Shown here: piece by piece, positions 10,663-19,006 of the stretch | Layout of the letters: every line of letters begins with the position of its first letter | Position numbering within the stretch: position 1 is the first letter of the stretch | Origin: an uncultured Pseudomonadota bacterium | GTDB lineage: Bacteria; Myxococcota_A; UBA796; CAJQPC01 | Reading direction: 5' to 3' | Assembly: GCA_913060515.1 (NCBI GenBank) | Contig: CAJXRZ010000001.1 | Location: forward strand, 200,001-264,000 | Length of the DNA: 64,000 bases | The notes under the pieces: generated by a model | The model's database searches: none | The model's input: the letters and a program-made list of their open reading frames with translations, nothing else | What the model was told of the DNA's origin: nothing | Made by a program: the position numbers and the translations under genes

Positions 10663-11967
10663 TCAGAAGCGAACGGTCACACCCACGTAGCCGGGCGCCA
10701 AATTCGGCTGCACGTCCACCTTGTCCCAGCGGGTCTCGGGCACGAACTCAGGCTCGCTGACCGCGGGTGCAGGCTGTACCACTTCGGGCTCATAGTCCCA
10801 GGGGATGCCCAGGGAGCTCTTGAGCATGTTGTTGTAGTCCTCGATCAGGCGCTCAGCGCGCTCACGGGACCAGGTCTCTGCGACCTCGGCGCGGTCTTCA
10901 CGCTGGCCGTCTACGGCCCAAGGGGCAGAGGCCAGGGCGATCACGCCGGATCCGGCCATGACGCCGGCGGCCCAACGCATGTCGGTGTTGCTGCCGGTGC
11001 CGTTGCGGTAGTCCCCCAGGTCGGAGACGTAGATGCCGCGCTGGATGTCGATGGCGTCCAGGTACTCCTCATCGGAGGCGTAGTTCTCGCGGTCGACCCG
11101 TGACTCGTAGTTGTCCCAGTCCGGTCGAACCAAGTCGCGATCGATCAGGGCGATGGGGATCGCCGCCAGACCGATCAGCAGAACGCCGCCGCCGGCCACG
11201 CTCAGAGCCTTGATCTTGGCTTGCTTGGCCTCGGTCTCGAGCAGCTCAATGGCCTTTTCATCTTCGGTCATGCGGGCGAAGTTTCGCGTGTCCACGGGGT
11301 TGCCCATGCCATCGCGCACCACCCAAGGGACCTCGTAGTCGTAGGGGGTCTCGACCACTTGAAGGCGTCCGGATTCGAAGGCTGCCCAGGTCTCCTCGGA
11401 GATCACAACGGGGGGCTCCTCCCAGGCCTCGTCACCGGTGACGACGGGTCTGCGCTCGACTGCGCGGATGGGTCGCGCGAAGCTTCCGGACTCTTGGATC
11501 AGGCCCGTGGCCGTCCATCCAGGATTTTCCGGCAGCTCGCCCCAGTCTGCGGCGTCGCGGGACAAGGTGAGCTTGGCGCCCAGAGGGTTTCCTTCGGGTG
11601 GGAAGAGCAGCTTGCTGCCTCCGAAGTAGGCATCGAGGATCTTGATCTCGCCCCAGTACACGCTCCCATCTGGCAGCAGAACCAGGTCTGGCCCCGGGGC
11701 CCAGTCGGCTTCTTCTTGGCCCACGACCAAGGGCTGCTCGATCTGCGTGGCGAAGGTGAGGGGGGCACGCTCAATGAGGGCTTCCCATGTCGGTGCAGGC
11801 AGCTCAGGGGTGAGCAGCTCTGCTTCCTTCGTTGTGCCGCCCAAAGCTTGGTCCAGCACATCTTGTAGGTCCTGGCTCGCGCTGTCCTGCTCTGAGGACA
11901 CGGGCTCTTCCCAAGCCTCCGAGGAGGGGTCTTGGGCAAGGACGGCAGCAGCAAGAAGAATCCACAT
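10663..11967 (-). CDS. Exported membrane protein of unknown function
   Basis: A 434-residue protein I do not recognise. It begins with a short signal peptide (MWILLAAAVLAQ, likely cleaved after AQ). Residues 13-240 are acidic and exported-like. Two hydrophobic segments follow, at about 253-277 (VAGGGVLLIGLAAIPIALI) and 330-350 (WAAGVMAGSGVIALASAPW), separated by a Tyr/Asp/Arg-rich stretch. The C-terminus ends in LAPGYVGVTVRF, whose final aromatic residue is reminiscent of an outer-membrane strand but is too little to call a barrel. It lies 65 bases downstream of infA in the same direction. Confidence 0.7.
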   Translation of the reverse strand: MWILLAAAVLAQDPSSEAWEEPVSSEQDSASQDLQDVLDQALGGTTKEAELLTPELPAPTWEALIERAPLTFATQIEQPLVVGQEEADWAPGPDLVLLPDGSVYWGEIKILDAYFGGSKLLFPPEGNPLGAKLTLSRDAADWGELPENPGWTATGLIQESGSFARPIRAVERRPVVTGDEAWEEPPVVISEETWAAFESGRLQVVETPYDYEVPWVVRDGMGNPVDTRNFARMTEDEKAIELLETEAKQAKIKALSVAGGGVLLIGLAAIPIALIDRDLVRPDWDNYESRVDRENYASDEEYLDAIDIQRGIYVSDLGDYRNGTGSNTDMRWAAGVMAGSGVIALASAPWAVDGQREDRAEVAETWSRERAERLIEDYNNMLKSSLGIPWDYEPEVVQPAPAVSEPEFVPETRWDKVDVQPNLAPGYVGVTVRF

Positions 11968-12032
11968 GTCTTCTTCCCTACAACCCTGTGGGCTCGTCCG
12001 CTACCCCCAAGGGAGGCAGGGGAAGCAAAAGC

Positions 12033-12251
12033 CTACTTGTGCCGGAAGGTGATGCGACCCTTGCTCAGGTCGTAGGGGCTCACTGCCACCGTCACGCGGT
12101 CACCAAGGACCACGCGGATACGGAAGCGACGCAGTCGACCAGCCAGGTGTGCCTGTACGGTGTGGCCTTGCTCGGTCTCTACCGAGAAGGTTCCGCCAGG
12201 GTGTACCAGGCTGATCACGCCTTCCATGTCGATCAGGTCATCACTTGCCAA
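12033..12251 (-). CDS. infA: Translation initiation factor IF-1
   Basis: A 72-residue S1/OB-fold protein, the standard IF-1 length. Typical features are the N-terminal D-L-I-x-M-E-G-V-I start, GHTVQAHLAGRLRR, IRVVLGDRVTV and the C-terminal PYDLSKGRITFR. It binds the 30S A site and helps IF-2 and IF-3 in initiation. It is transcribed away from the amidohydrolase gene with 76 bases between the two starts. No ribosomal-protein genes adjoin it here, so it is not in the secY-infA-rpmJ context seen in many bacteria. Confidence 0.95.
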   Translation of the reverse strand: MASDDLIDMEGVISLVHPGGTFSVETEQGHTVQAHLAGRLRRFRIRVVLGDRVTVAVSPYDLSKGRITFRHK

Positions 12252-12327
12252 GCTTTCCTCCGAGGTCTAGCTTGTCGCAGTGGTAATCAACCAGCCCACC
12301 GGGCACAAGGGGCGATAGACTGTAGCC

Positions 12328-14157
12328 ATGCTGCTTTTACTCCTGGCCTGTACGCAAAGCGTCCCCGATGACCCGGTCCAGGACAGCCCGGCGGACTCCC
12401 CCAGCGACAGCGTGGACAGCGGAGACAGCGGCCCCGATGACACGGGCGAGACTGGCGAAGTCGACTGGCCAGAAGACGGCTTGGTCCTGGATCAAGTCAC
12501 GGTCTTTGACGCACTGGGCCACACGCCGGATCAGGCGGTTGTCATCTCTGGCGGCGAGATCTGGGCAGTGATGCCGGCTGGCCAAGAGTGGCCGGAGAGC
12601 TTGGTGGTGCGGGACTTGAGCGGCCACACCGTGATTCCCGGCTTGATCGATTCCCACGTGCATCTTTCCTACAGCGCCGCGCCGTGGTGGTCCGGCGACA
12701 CGGTGGGCCAGAACCTCAGCGCCACCCTTCAATGGGGGGTCACGGCGGTGGTGGATCTGGGAGGCCCCCAGTGGAGCCTGTCTTTGAGAGACCGGGTGAA
12801 CGCCGGGGAGCTGGTTGGCCCGCGCATTCTGGCCAGTGGGCCCTTTCTGACCGCTCAGGGATCCCATCCCTGCGAGGCCAGCATGGATCCCCTCTGCATC
12901 TTCGTCGACGGGGACGGCACGGCAAAGGCCGAGGCGCAGATGGCCCGTGGAAGCGATGTGATCAAGGTCGCGCTCGCCGAAGAAGGGATCGAGACGACCT
13001 GGCCGCGCCTGAGCACCACGGACCTGGCGGACATCGCCAAGGTGGCCTCGACGGTGGTGCATGTGGCCTCGCCGCAGGACTGGGCCGATTCCCAAGCGGC
13101 GGGTGCCGTTGACTTGGCGCACACGCCCTTCTCCGACCCCCTGACCCAAGCCCAAGCGAGCTTGGCGATCTCTTCGGTCTCCAGCACGGTGGCGGCCAAC
13201 GAGGGCCTGATCCGGGTGGTGGATGGCAAGCTGACGGAGGCGGAGTGGGCGAGCGTCCCCGAGAAGGTGGCCGAGAGCTGGAAGCTTGTCGAAGGGCAGC
13301 CCAGCTTGGTCAGCGCGGGATGGCCAGCAGCGGCGAGGACCTGGTCCAGGCAGACCCGAGACAACTTGGCGATCCTGCATGAGGCCCAGGCGCCCATCTT
13401 GGCGGGCAGTGACGCCGGCTACTACTTCGTGCCCCACGGAAGCGCCTTGCACTGGGAGCTGGAAGCGCTGGTGGAAGCAGGCATGTCCGAGCAGGAGGCC
13501 TTGGCTGCAGCGAGCTGGCTGCCGGCCCAGGTTTGGGGCTGGGATGACTTGGGCTTGGTGGCGGCTGGATACCGGGCCGACCTGGTGATCCTGAGCGCCG
13601 ATCCCTACCTGGACATCGCCAACACCCGCAGCATCGTGGAGGTGCTGGTGGCCGGAGAGGCGCCTCTGGACCAGACCTGGCAGCAGAAGGGAGGCACCTT
13701 CTGTCTGGACGACCGGGACTGCAACACGGGCACGGCTTGCGACGCCATCGACCACGTATGTCTGGACGCCTGCGAGGTCCCTTGGGCGATCTCTGGGCAG
13801 TGCGACGAGGAGAGCTGGTGTAGGCCTCAGGATGGCTTTGCCAACGATGCCGAGGGTGTGTGCACAGAGGAGGCGGCCTGCGATCTCTACGCCCAGGACT
13901 GCGATGCCTTCTACGACCAGGCCTGCATCCCGCGAGACATCGACTCCAACGCCTGCTTGCAAGCGGGACCCAAGGTGCCGGGACAGGCCTGCAATTGGGA
14001 CAACCCGGCCCTGCGCTGTGAGGCGGGCAGCTACTGCAGCACAGTGAGCGGCGTCTGCCTGGAGATCTGTGATCAGGACGCCGCAGAGACCTGTGGAGTC
14101 GGCCAGTGTCGTACCCAGTATGCAGGCGGAAAGGCCTGGTTTGGACTGTGCTACTGA
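12328..14157 (+). CDS. Lipoprotein amidohydrolase with Cys-rich C-terminal tail
   Basis: A 609-residue protein of three parts. Residues 1-8 (MLLLLLAC) form an extremely short lipoprotein signal, followed by an acidic linker with DSGDSGPDDTGETGE. Residues 50-455 are a metal-dependent amidohydrolase: HVH at 110-112 in GLIDSHVHL, a probable carbamylated Lys in DVIKVAL, His in VVHVAS and DLAHTP, and Asp in LAGSDAGYY. Residues 460-609 hold about 20 Cys in pairs, likely disulfide-bonded and surface exposed. An in-frame TAG lies three codons upstream, so the short start is real. No ribosome site is visible before the ATG. The substrate is unknown (imidazolonepropionase-like group). Confidence 0.85.
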   Translation: MLLLLLACTQSVPDDPVQDSPADSPSDSVDSGDSGPDDTGETGEVDWPEDGLVLDQVTVFDALGHTPDQAVVISGGEIWAVMPAGQEWPESLVVRDLSGHTVIPGLIDSHVHLSYSAAPWWSGDTVGQNLSATLQWGVTAVVDLGGPQWSLSLRDRVNAGELVGPRILASGPFLTAQGSHPCEASMDPLCIFVDGDGTAKAEAQMARGSDVIKVALAEEGIETTWPRLSTTDLADIAKVASTVVHVASPQDWADSQAAGAVDLAHTPFSDPLTQAQASLAISSVSSTVAANEGLIRVVDGKLTEAEWASVPEKVAESWKLVEGQPSLVSAGWPAAARTWSRQTRDNLAILHEAQAPILAGSDAGYYFVPHGSALHWELEALVEAGMSEQEALAAASWLPAQVWGWDDLGLVAAGYRADLVILSADPYLDIANTRSIVEVLVAGEAPLDQTWQQKGGTFCLDDRDCNTGTACDAIDHVCLDACEVPWAISGQCDEESWCRPQDGFANDAEGVCTEEAACDLYAQDCDAFYDQACIPRDIDSNACLQAGPKVPGQACNWDNPALRCEAGSYCSTVSGVCLEICDQDAAETCGVGQCRTQYAGGKAWFGLCY

Positions 14158-14182
14158 GGCGCGGCAGGCATGGAGGTTGGTC

Positions 14183-14581
14183 TCACTCGCTGAGCAGCAA
14201 GACCTTGCCGCCCGCGGCCAGTACCCGCTCCAGCTCGCCGTCCAGGCGCTCCCGCAGCTGAGCTTGCTCCGTCAGGCTGGCCGCGATGAGCACCACATCG
14301 ATGCTGTCGTTGGCCAAGCCGCCCGTGGAGGCGCTCAGGGACAGGGAGTGCAGCTGGGCCAAGGGCAGAGCGCTCTGCAGGAAGCCCAGAACAGGCTCCC
14401 GGCCGGAGTGCATGAGCAGCACGCGGGGTTCGCCGAAGACTTGGCCCTCGGCGAGCAGGTGCTCCAGGCGCTGCTCGCTCGGGTTGGCCTGGCGCACGCT
14501 CCAGACCATGGCCGCCATGGCCAGAATGCACAGGGACAGTGGGAGCAGCAGGTCGACAGCGGTCTGGGGGTTCATGGACAT
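14183..14581 (-). CDS. Small membrane-anchored protein of unknown function
   Basis: A 132-residue protein with one N-terminal membrane helix (about residues 9-30, LLLPLSLCILAMAAMVW) followed by a roughly 95-residue soluble part with alternating helix and strand (RVLLMHSG, DVVLIAASL, GGKVLLLSE). The soluble region might be a small alpha/beta domain. An ATG two codons inside (14575) is an equally good start. It converges on the amidohydrolase with 25 bases between stops, and I see no terminator hairpin there. Function not recognised. Confidence 0.7.
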   Translation of the reverse strand: MSMNPQTAVDLLLPLSLCILAMAAMVWSVRQANPSEQRLEHLLAEGQVFGEPRVLLMHSGREPVLGFLQSALPLAQLHSLSLSASTGGLANDSIDVVLIAASLTEQAQLRERLDGELERVLAAGGKVLLLSE

Positions 14582-14659
14582 GGCGACCTTGGGGGCTTGG
14601 GTTCATCTCTGTCTACGAGATTGAACGCCAAAAGGGGTCAGGTCTGCGATTACGAAGGA

Positions 14660-15163
14660 TTACTTTCCCAGCGCTGTCTCCGGGATGCTGTCGTAGATCT
14701 CGGCTTGATCACGCTTGACCATCTTGGTGGAACGCCAGTTCTGGCCTGGTTTGTACTCTTGGTCCAGCAAGCGCGACCAAGCTTGGAAGTACAGGATTAC
14801 GTCCTGTTTCAAGTTGTGGCTCAGGCTGCGTCGTCCGGGGATTCTACGGAGTACATCGGGGTGACTGAGGTACTCGATGTGCTGAATGTCCTCGAGCTGC
14901 AGGCCCTTGGAGAGCATGATCTGGATGACCTGGTCGATGGGTAGACCGCTGCTCTCGCAGTACTCTTGGGCCGTCTCGCTCCAGTCCCCGTTGCGCTCCA
15001 GGGCCCAGCGGTGGATCTCGGCTTTGTCGAAGCCGGTCATCACCTGGGCCAGGTGGCCACAGTTGCAGGCGCCGGAGTTGCCCCACTCGTAGTGAGAGGT
15101 GTTCTCCAGCAGCTCAATGGTGCCGCGCAGGTAGGTGGCGAGCTGCTCTCTTCCGATGGCCAT
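14660..15163 (-). CDS. Hypothetical protein with YEWGxSGxCNCGH motif
   Basis: A 167-residue soluble protein. The N-terminal HYEWGNSGACNCGHLAQ (about 25-41) has two Cys and His residues in a compact cluster that could bind a metal. The rest is helical and polar, with SSGLPIDQVIQIMLSKGL and a basic C-terminal end. I have a general memory of similar conserved hypothetical proteins in environmental bacteria but cannot name a family. It is preceded by a GGGCCG/CGGCCC hairpin (15203-15224) that may terminate the lysozyme-like gene upstream. Confidence 0.75.
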   Translation of the reverse strand: MAIGREQLATYLRGTIELLENTSHYEWGNSGACNCGHLAQVMTGFDKAEIHRWALERNGDWSETAQEYCESSGLPIDQVIQIMLSKGLQLEDIQHIEYLSHPDVLRRIPGRRSLSHNLKQDVILYFQAWSRLLDQEYKPGQNWRSTKMVKRDQAEIYDSIPETALGK

Positions 15164-15202
15164 GGGGGCTCCGTACTGGTCTGCAAGCCATAGTTAGGGT
15201 CA

Positions 15203-15224
15203 GGGCCGCCTGTTGCATCGGCCC
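15203..15224 (-). terminator. Possible terminator hairpin
   Basis: GGGCCG (15203-15208) and CGGCCC (15219-15224) pair across a 10-base loop in the 96-base gap after the lysozyme-like gene. No U tract follows on the minus strand, so this is a weak call. Confidence 0.3.
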
Positions 15225-15259
15225 TTGCCTGGCTGCGCCGTTGGCTCTGGCGCCAGGGT

Positions 15260-16423
15260 CTAAAGCGCGCCGAGGGTGGCTGCGTCGAGTACGCCGGAGG
15301 TGGGCAGACCCTTGCTGCTCTGAAAGAGCTTGAGCGCCTTCTCGGTCCCAGGACCAAAGTCACCGTCCACGCCCAGGGTCTGGCCTGCGGCCTTGAGCTT
15401 CTCCTGCAGAGCGGTCACAGCCATCTCGGCCGCTTTTCCACCCACGCCGCGCTTGAGCACCAGGGTGCCTGCCAAGACACGCTTCCATGCGCTGCTGGAG
15501 GTGAGCTCCTCCAAGTTGATGTCCATGCCACCGATGGCGCCCATCATCGTGATGACGCCAAGCTGCTTGTCCACCGCGGTGCTGGAGTACTTGCGGTCGG
15601 CGACGTACTTGCCCGCGCTGTAGGCGTCGGTGCCGCTGTAGACGTAGGGGCTGGGCTTTCCACGGTTGTGGTAGCCCAGGCCGTTGTAGGCCTCGGCGTA
15701 GCTGGCCAAGGTGGCGGGGTCCTCCGTGCCGGCGTTGACCCCCAGGTTGTCCCGGTGGGCGGCCTTGTCCTTCATGGTCAGGGCGTGTACGGCGGCCTTG
15801 TGCCAGTCATGAAAGATGGGGATGTTCGTTGGGATTCGAACAGCAGCCTCGCCGAGGGGATCCCCCTGATGCAGGTACTTCTTGAAGCTGCCCGAGCACT
15901 CGCGCCAGTGGATGGCGGCGATGAGCTCGGCGGGCACGCTGGCCTCGGCTGCGACCGCCAAGTACTTGGCTTTGTGTGTGGCCCAGTGCTTCTTGAACAG
16001 GTCCATCTCGTACTTGAGGCCACTGTTCATCGTCAACGCCAGCCCCCCTTTGAGGCGCTCGGTGTGGGCGTCTTTGACTGCGGCGAGCTTGCCGGTGGGT
16101 TGCTTCTGGGCGGGCTCCTCGGCCTTCTCGACCGTGACGTCCTCGGCCTCGGCCCCCGATGTGCTCTGGTCGGCATCGATCGAGCCCCGCAGCATCTCGG
16201 TTGCGGTGGCCTCGTCAGCCTTGGCGCCGGTGATGAGCTCGACCACGGCTGCGTTCCCGGCCTGGTCTACGAAGGACATCCAGTCGGGCTGCTCCATGGC
16301 GCCGGTGGACTGGGGCGCTTCCTGCTCTTGCGGGGCCGCCTGGCGTGGGCCGCCTCTCTGCCGGGGACCACCGTTCTGGCGTGGACGACGGGGACGTTGG
16401 GGGCGGCGGCTCTGGGCGGGCAT
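15260..16423 (-). CDS. Lysozyme-like protein with C-terminal peptidoglycan-binding domain
   Basis: A 387-residue protein. Residues 1-35 are Arg/Pro/Gln-rich and disordered; DQAGNAAVVELI (about 53-64) follows. Residues 120-300 look like a lysozyme-type domain: VPAELIAAIHWRECSGSFKKYLHQGDPLG contains the helix with the presumed catalytic Glu, then IPIFHDWHKAAVHAL and GYHNRGKPSPYVYSGTDAYSAGKYV. The last 65 residues form a PG_binding_1 domain (GVDGDFGPGTEKALKLFQ...GLPTSGVLDAATL). There is no signal peptide, so export must use another route. The GNAAV stretch resembles motifs in extracellular contractile injection effectors; that link is speculative. Confidence 0.78.
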   Translation of the reverse strand: MPAQSRRPQRPRRPRQNGGPRQRGGPRQAAPQEQEAPQSTGAMEQPDWMSFVDQAGNAAVVELITGAKADEATATEMLRGSIDADQSTSGAEAEDVTVEKAEEPAQKQPTGKLAAVKDAHTERLKGGLALTMNSGLKYEMDLFKKHWATHKAKYLAVAAEASVPAELIAAIHWRECSGSFKKYLHQGDPLGEAAVRIPTNIPIFHDWHKAAVHALTMKDKAAHRDNLGVNAGTEDPATLASYAEAYNGLGYHNRGKPSPYVYSGTDAYSAGKYVADRKYSSTAVDKQLGVITMMGAIGGMDINLEELTSSSAWKRVLAGTLVLKRGVGGKAAEMAVTALQEKLKAAGQTLGVDGDFGPGTEKALKLFQSSKGLPTSGVLDAATLGAL

Positions 16424-16462
16424 AGGGCTCTCGCGGTGCCCCCTGACTGTACCGGATTTTCC

Positions 16463-17044
16463 TCAGTCTTCGGGAAGGAACACGAATCCGCGGCCCCGGG
16501 AGCCGGGTCGCTCCTCCCGAATGAGCGCCTGCCACGCGCTGTCCATCTCCTCTCGGGGCGCCTCAGGGTGGTGGGCAGCGTAGTCCCGGGCGAAGCGGTT
16601 GTATTGGTTGTGGGGGGCGATCTCGGGCTTCTCGCCCCGGGCCACCTGGGCGCGGCGCTCCGTCTCGGCGTGCAGGGCGTCGGCCAAAGTCGCGCCGTGG
16701 TTGTCCTTGATCCAGGTCATCAGGGCGATGGTGAAGGCAAAGTCTGGCCCGATGTGCTTGGCGAAGAAGGCTCGGGCGTTCTGGGTGTTGCGGTAGCTGT
16801 CGGTGATGACCGTCTCAGGGCTCAAGGATGCGCTGCGCCAGTCCACCTCCGAGCGGGGCTTGTGGGTCTGCGGGCCCAGACGCTCGCCGCTGCGCAGGTA
16901 GTGGCTGATGCGGTCGTGGATCTGGAACTTGCCGCCCGCACAGCTCAGCTCCAGCTTTCGGGCCAAGTCCAGCAGCTCCTGCCGGTACCAGTAGTGGGCG
17001 TCGAAGCGCTCGGGGTCGATTCCGGCGTGAAGTTCAGGGCGCAT
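16463..17044 (-). CDS. DUF6434/SAP-like domain protein
   Basis: A 193-residue protein. The start at 17044 (MRPELHAG) is preferred because the longer frame only reads antisense of rfbB; it overlaps the rfbB stop by 11 bases. Residues 1-50 (ISH-type FDAHYWYRQELLDLARKL, then GGKFQIHDRISHYL) resemble a SAP-type helix-loop-helix. Residues 65-130 (LSPETVITDSYRNTQNARAFF and FTIALMTWIKDNHGATLADAL) match the DUF6434 pattern as I recall it. Its role is unknown. It may be co-transcribed with the sugar genes by position only. Confidence 0.72.
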   Translation of the reverse strand: MRPELHAGIDPERFDAHYWYRQELLDLARKLELSCAGGKFQIHDRISHYLRSGERLGPQTHKPRSEVDWRSASLSPETVITDSYRNTQNARAFFAKHIGPDFAFTIALMTWIKDNHGATLADALHAETERRAQVARGEKPEIAPHNQYNRFARDYAAHHPEAPREEMDSAWQALIREERPGSRGRGFVFLPED

Positions 17045-17984
17045 CAGGGCTCTCGCGGAGTGTCTTGGCGATGGTCTGAACGCAGCGCTCAAGACCCACC
17101 GTCCAGGGTATGGCCGGAGCCCAGCCGGTGGCCCGAAGGGCGCGGGTGTTCAGGGCGTAGCGGCGGTCGTGGCCCGGGCGGTCGGGACCTTGGGTGATGG
17201 GCAGCTGGGATCCAAGGATGTCTCGCACTTGGCGGGCCAGCTCCCGGTTCTCCAGCTCCATCTCGGCGCCCACATGCCAGGTACGTCCCGGCTCAAGCGA
17301 GGCCACGTGAAGCAGCGCGTCGGCGTGGTCTTGGGCGTGGATCCAATCTCTGGACTGCTCGCCGTCCCCATAGAGCTGGATGTCCTGGCCTGCCAAGATG
17401 CGGCGGACCAGGGTCGGAATCAGCTTCTCAGCGTGCTGGTTGGCCCCGTAGTTGTTGGTGCAGCGGGTCACGCTGACGGGCACCCCAAAGCTGCGGGCGT
17501 GGGACCAGGCCAAGAGATCCGCGGCGGCTTTGGAGGCGGCGTAGGGGTTGCTGGGGCCTAGAGCGGCGCCTTCGCTGCAAGGAGGCGCGCCGATGGGCAG
17601 GTCTCCGTAGACCTCGTCGGTGGAGACTTGGATGAAGTGCTGGACGGGGGAGCGGGCTGCCTGCTCCAGGAGCGCTTGGGTGCCGCCAATGTTGCTCTCA
17701 ATAAAGAGCGCACCGTGGGCCAGGGAGCGGTCTACGTGTGACTCGGCCGCCAGGTGAAAGACCAGGTCGATCCCGGATCCCCAGGCGGCGCTCACCGCGA
17801 CAGGGTCTTGTACCTTGCCATGGACGAAGCGGTAGTTCGGACCGGCGTTGTCGTGGGCGCAGGGGTCGGCGGCGTAGGTCAAGGCGTCCAGGTTGCACAG
17901 CTGCCAGCTGGGGCGCAGGGCCAGAATGCGGCGCACCAAGTGGGTGCCGATGAAGCCGCAGCCACCGGTGACCAAGACCCTCAT
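17034..17984 (-). CDS. rfbB: dTDP-glucose 4,6-dehydratase
   Basis: A 316-residue extended short-chain dehydrogenase. The NAD-binding motif TGGCGFIG is at the N-terminus; the LAAESHVDRS and STDEVYGDL motifs are diagnostic of RmlB, the catalytic YAASK motif is present (NPYAASKAAAD), and RCTNNYGANQ follows. It converts dTDP-glucose to dTDP-4-keto-6-deoxyglucose in deoxysugar (rhamnose or related) synthesis. The start at 17984 (MRVLVTGG) makes an ATGA overlap with rfbA; the frame could be extended to 18035 but only through rfbA coding sequence. Confidence 0.93.
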   Translation of the reverse strand: MRVLVTGGCGFIGTHLVRRILALRPSWQLCNLDALTYAADPCAHDNAGPNYRFVHGKVQDPVAVSAAWGSGIDLVFHLAAESHVDRSLAHGALFIESNIGGTQALLEQAARSPVQHFIQVSTDEVYGDLPIGAPPCSEGAALGPSNPYAASKAAADLLAWSHARSFGVPVSVTRCTNNYGANQHAEKLIPTLVRRILAGQDIQLYGDGEQSRDWIHAQDHADALLHVASLEPGRTWHVGAEMELENRELARQVRDILGSQLPITQGPDRPGHDRRYALNTRALRATGWAPAIPWTVGLERCVQTIAKTLRESPDAP

Positions 17985-19006
17985 GGGTGCTCCTCTGGGT
18001 TCTGAAACTCCGGGGGTTGGATCTCCACCAGGCACTGGTCGCCCAGGTGCAGTCTCGCGGCGCCTTGTCCGCTGACCCGGGCCCCCTGGCCGATGAGGCT
18101 CTGGCTGAGCCGCACGCCCTGAACGTGGCAGTGGTCCATCAGGATGGAGTCTTCGATCCGGGCTTGGTTGAGCTGCGCTCCTGCGCCGATGGCGGCGTTC
18201 GGCCCAATGCTTCCGCCGTGCACCCGGGCGCCTGCGCCTACGAATACGGGGTGGCGCACCTCACAGGCCAACACCGCGCTGGGGTCGATGCGGCTGCCTT
18301 GGGCGAGCAGTAGGCGGTTGGCGGCCAAGAGGTCCTGGGGCTTGCCCGTGTCCTTCCACCACCCCTGAACCTCTGTGGCCACCACCGGCTCGCCGCGGTC
18401 GACCAGCACCTGCAGAGCGTCGGTGATCTCCAGCTCGCCGCGCGCAGAGGGCTTCAGGGTGCGTGCGGCGTCAAAGATGCGGCCGTCCAGCAGGTAGATG
18501 CCGGTCAGGGCCAGGTCGCTCTGGGGATGCTCGGGCTTCTCTTCCAGCTTCAGGACCCGCTCACCCAGGACCTCCACCACCCCAAAGCGCTGGGGGTCCG
18601 GCACGCGGGCCAGGAGCAAGGTCGCGGCGTTTCTCTCGGCCAAGTGACGCTGCACCATCGGGGCCAGCGAGCCCTGGAGAAGGTTGTCTCCCAAGAACAT
18701 CAGAAAGGGCGCGTCCCCGAGAAAGTCCTGGGCTTTGAGTAGGGCGTGGGCCAGCCCCAGGGGGTGCTCTTGCTCGATGCACGTGATGCGTACGCCCAGC
18801 GCGGATCCATCCCCAAGCGAGGCCCGTATCTCCGCTCCGGTGTGCCCGACGATGACCCCCACCTCCGTGCAGCCGGCCTGACGCACCGCGTCTACGGCGT
18901 AGTGAAGCAATGGGCGACCGGCGACCGGCAGCAGCTGCTTGGAGCGGGTGAAGGTCAGTGGGCGTAGGCGGGAGCCCTTGCCGCCAGCCAGGATCAGGGC
19001 CTTCAT
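17981..19006 (-). CDS. rfbA: Glucose-1-phosphate thymidylyltransferase, long form
   Basis: A 341-residue enzyme that makes dTDP-glucose from Glc-1-P and dTTP. The nucleotidyltransferase signature LAGGKGSRLRPLT is at the N-terminus, with FLGDNL and WKDTGKP later. Unlike the short Escherichia RmlA (about 290 residues), it carries a C-terminal left-handed beta-helix (from about 245, hexapeptide-like IGPNAAIGAGAQL, IEDSILMDHC) as in the longer RmlA-like group. The start at 19006 (MKALILAGG) overlaps the rfbC stop by 4 bases and the gene overlaps rfbB by 4, so three genes are coupled. Confidence 0.9.
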   Translation of the reverse strand: MKALILAGGKGSRLRPLTFTRSKQLLPVAGRPLLHYAVDAVRQAGCTEVGVIVGHTGAEIRASLGDGSALGVRITCIEQEHPLGLAHALLKAQDFLGDAPFLMFLGDNLLQGSLAPMVQRHLAERNAATLLLARVPDPQRFGVVEVLGERVLKLEEKPEHPQSDLALTGIYLLDGRIFDAARTLKPSARGELEITDALQVLVDRGEPVVATEVQGWWKDTGKPQDLLAANRLLLAQGSRIDPSAVLACEVRHPVFVGAGARVHGGSIGPNAAIGAGAQLNQARIEDSILMDHCHVQGVRLSQSLIGQGARVSGQGAARLHLGDQCLVEIQPPEFQNPEEHP

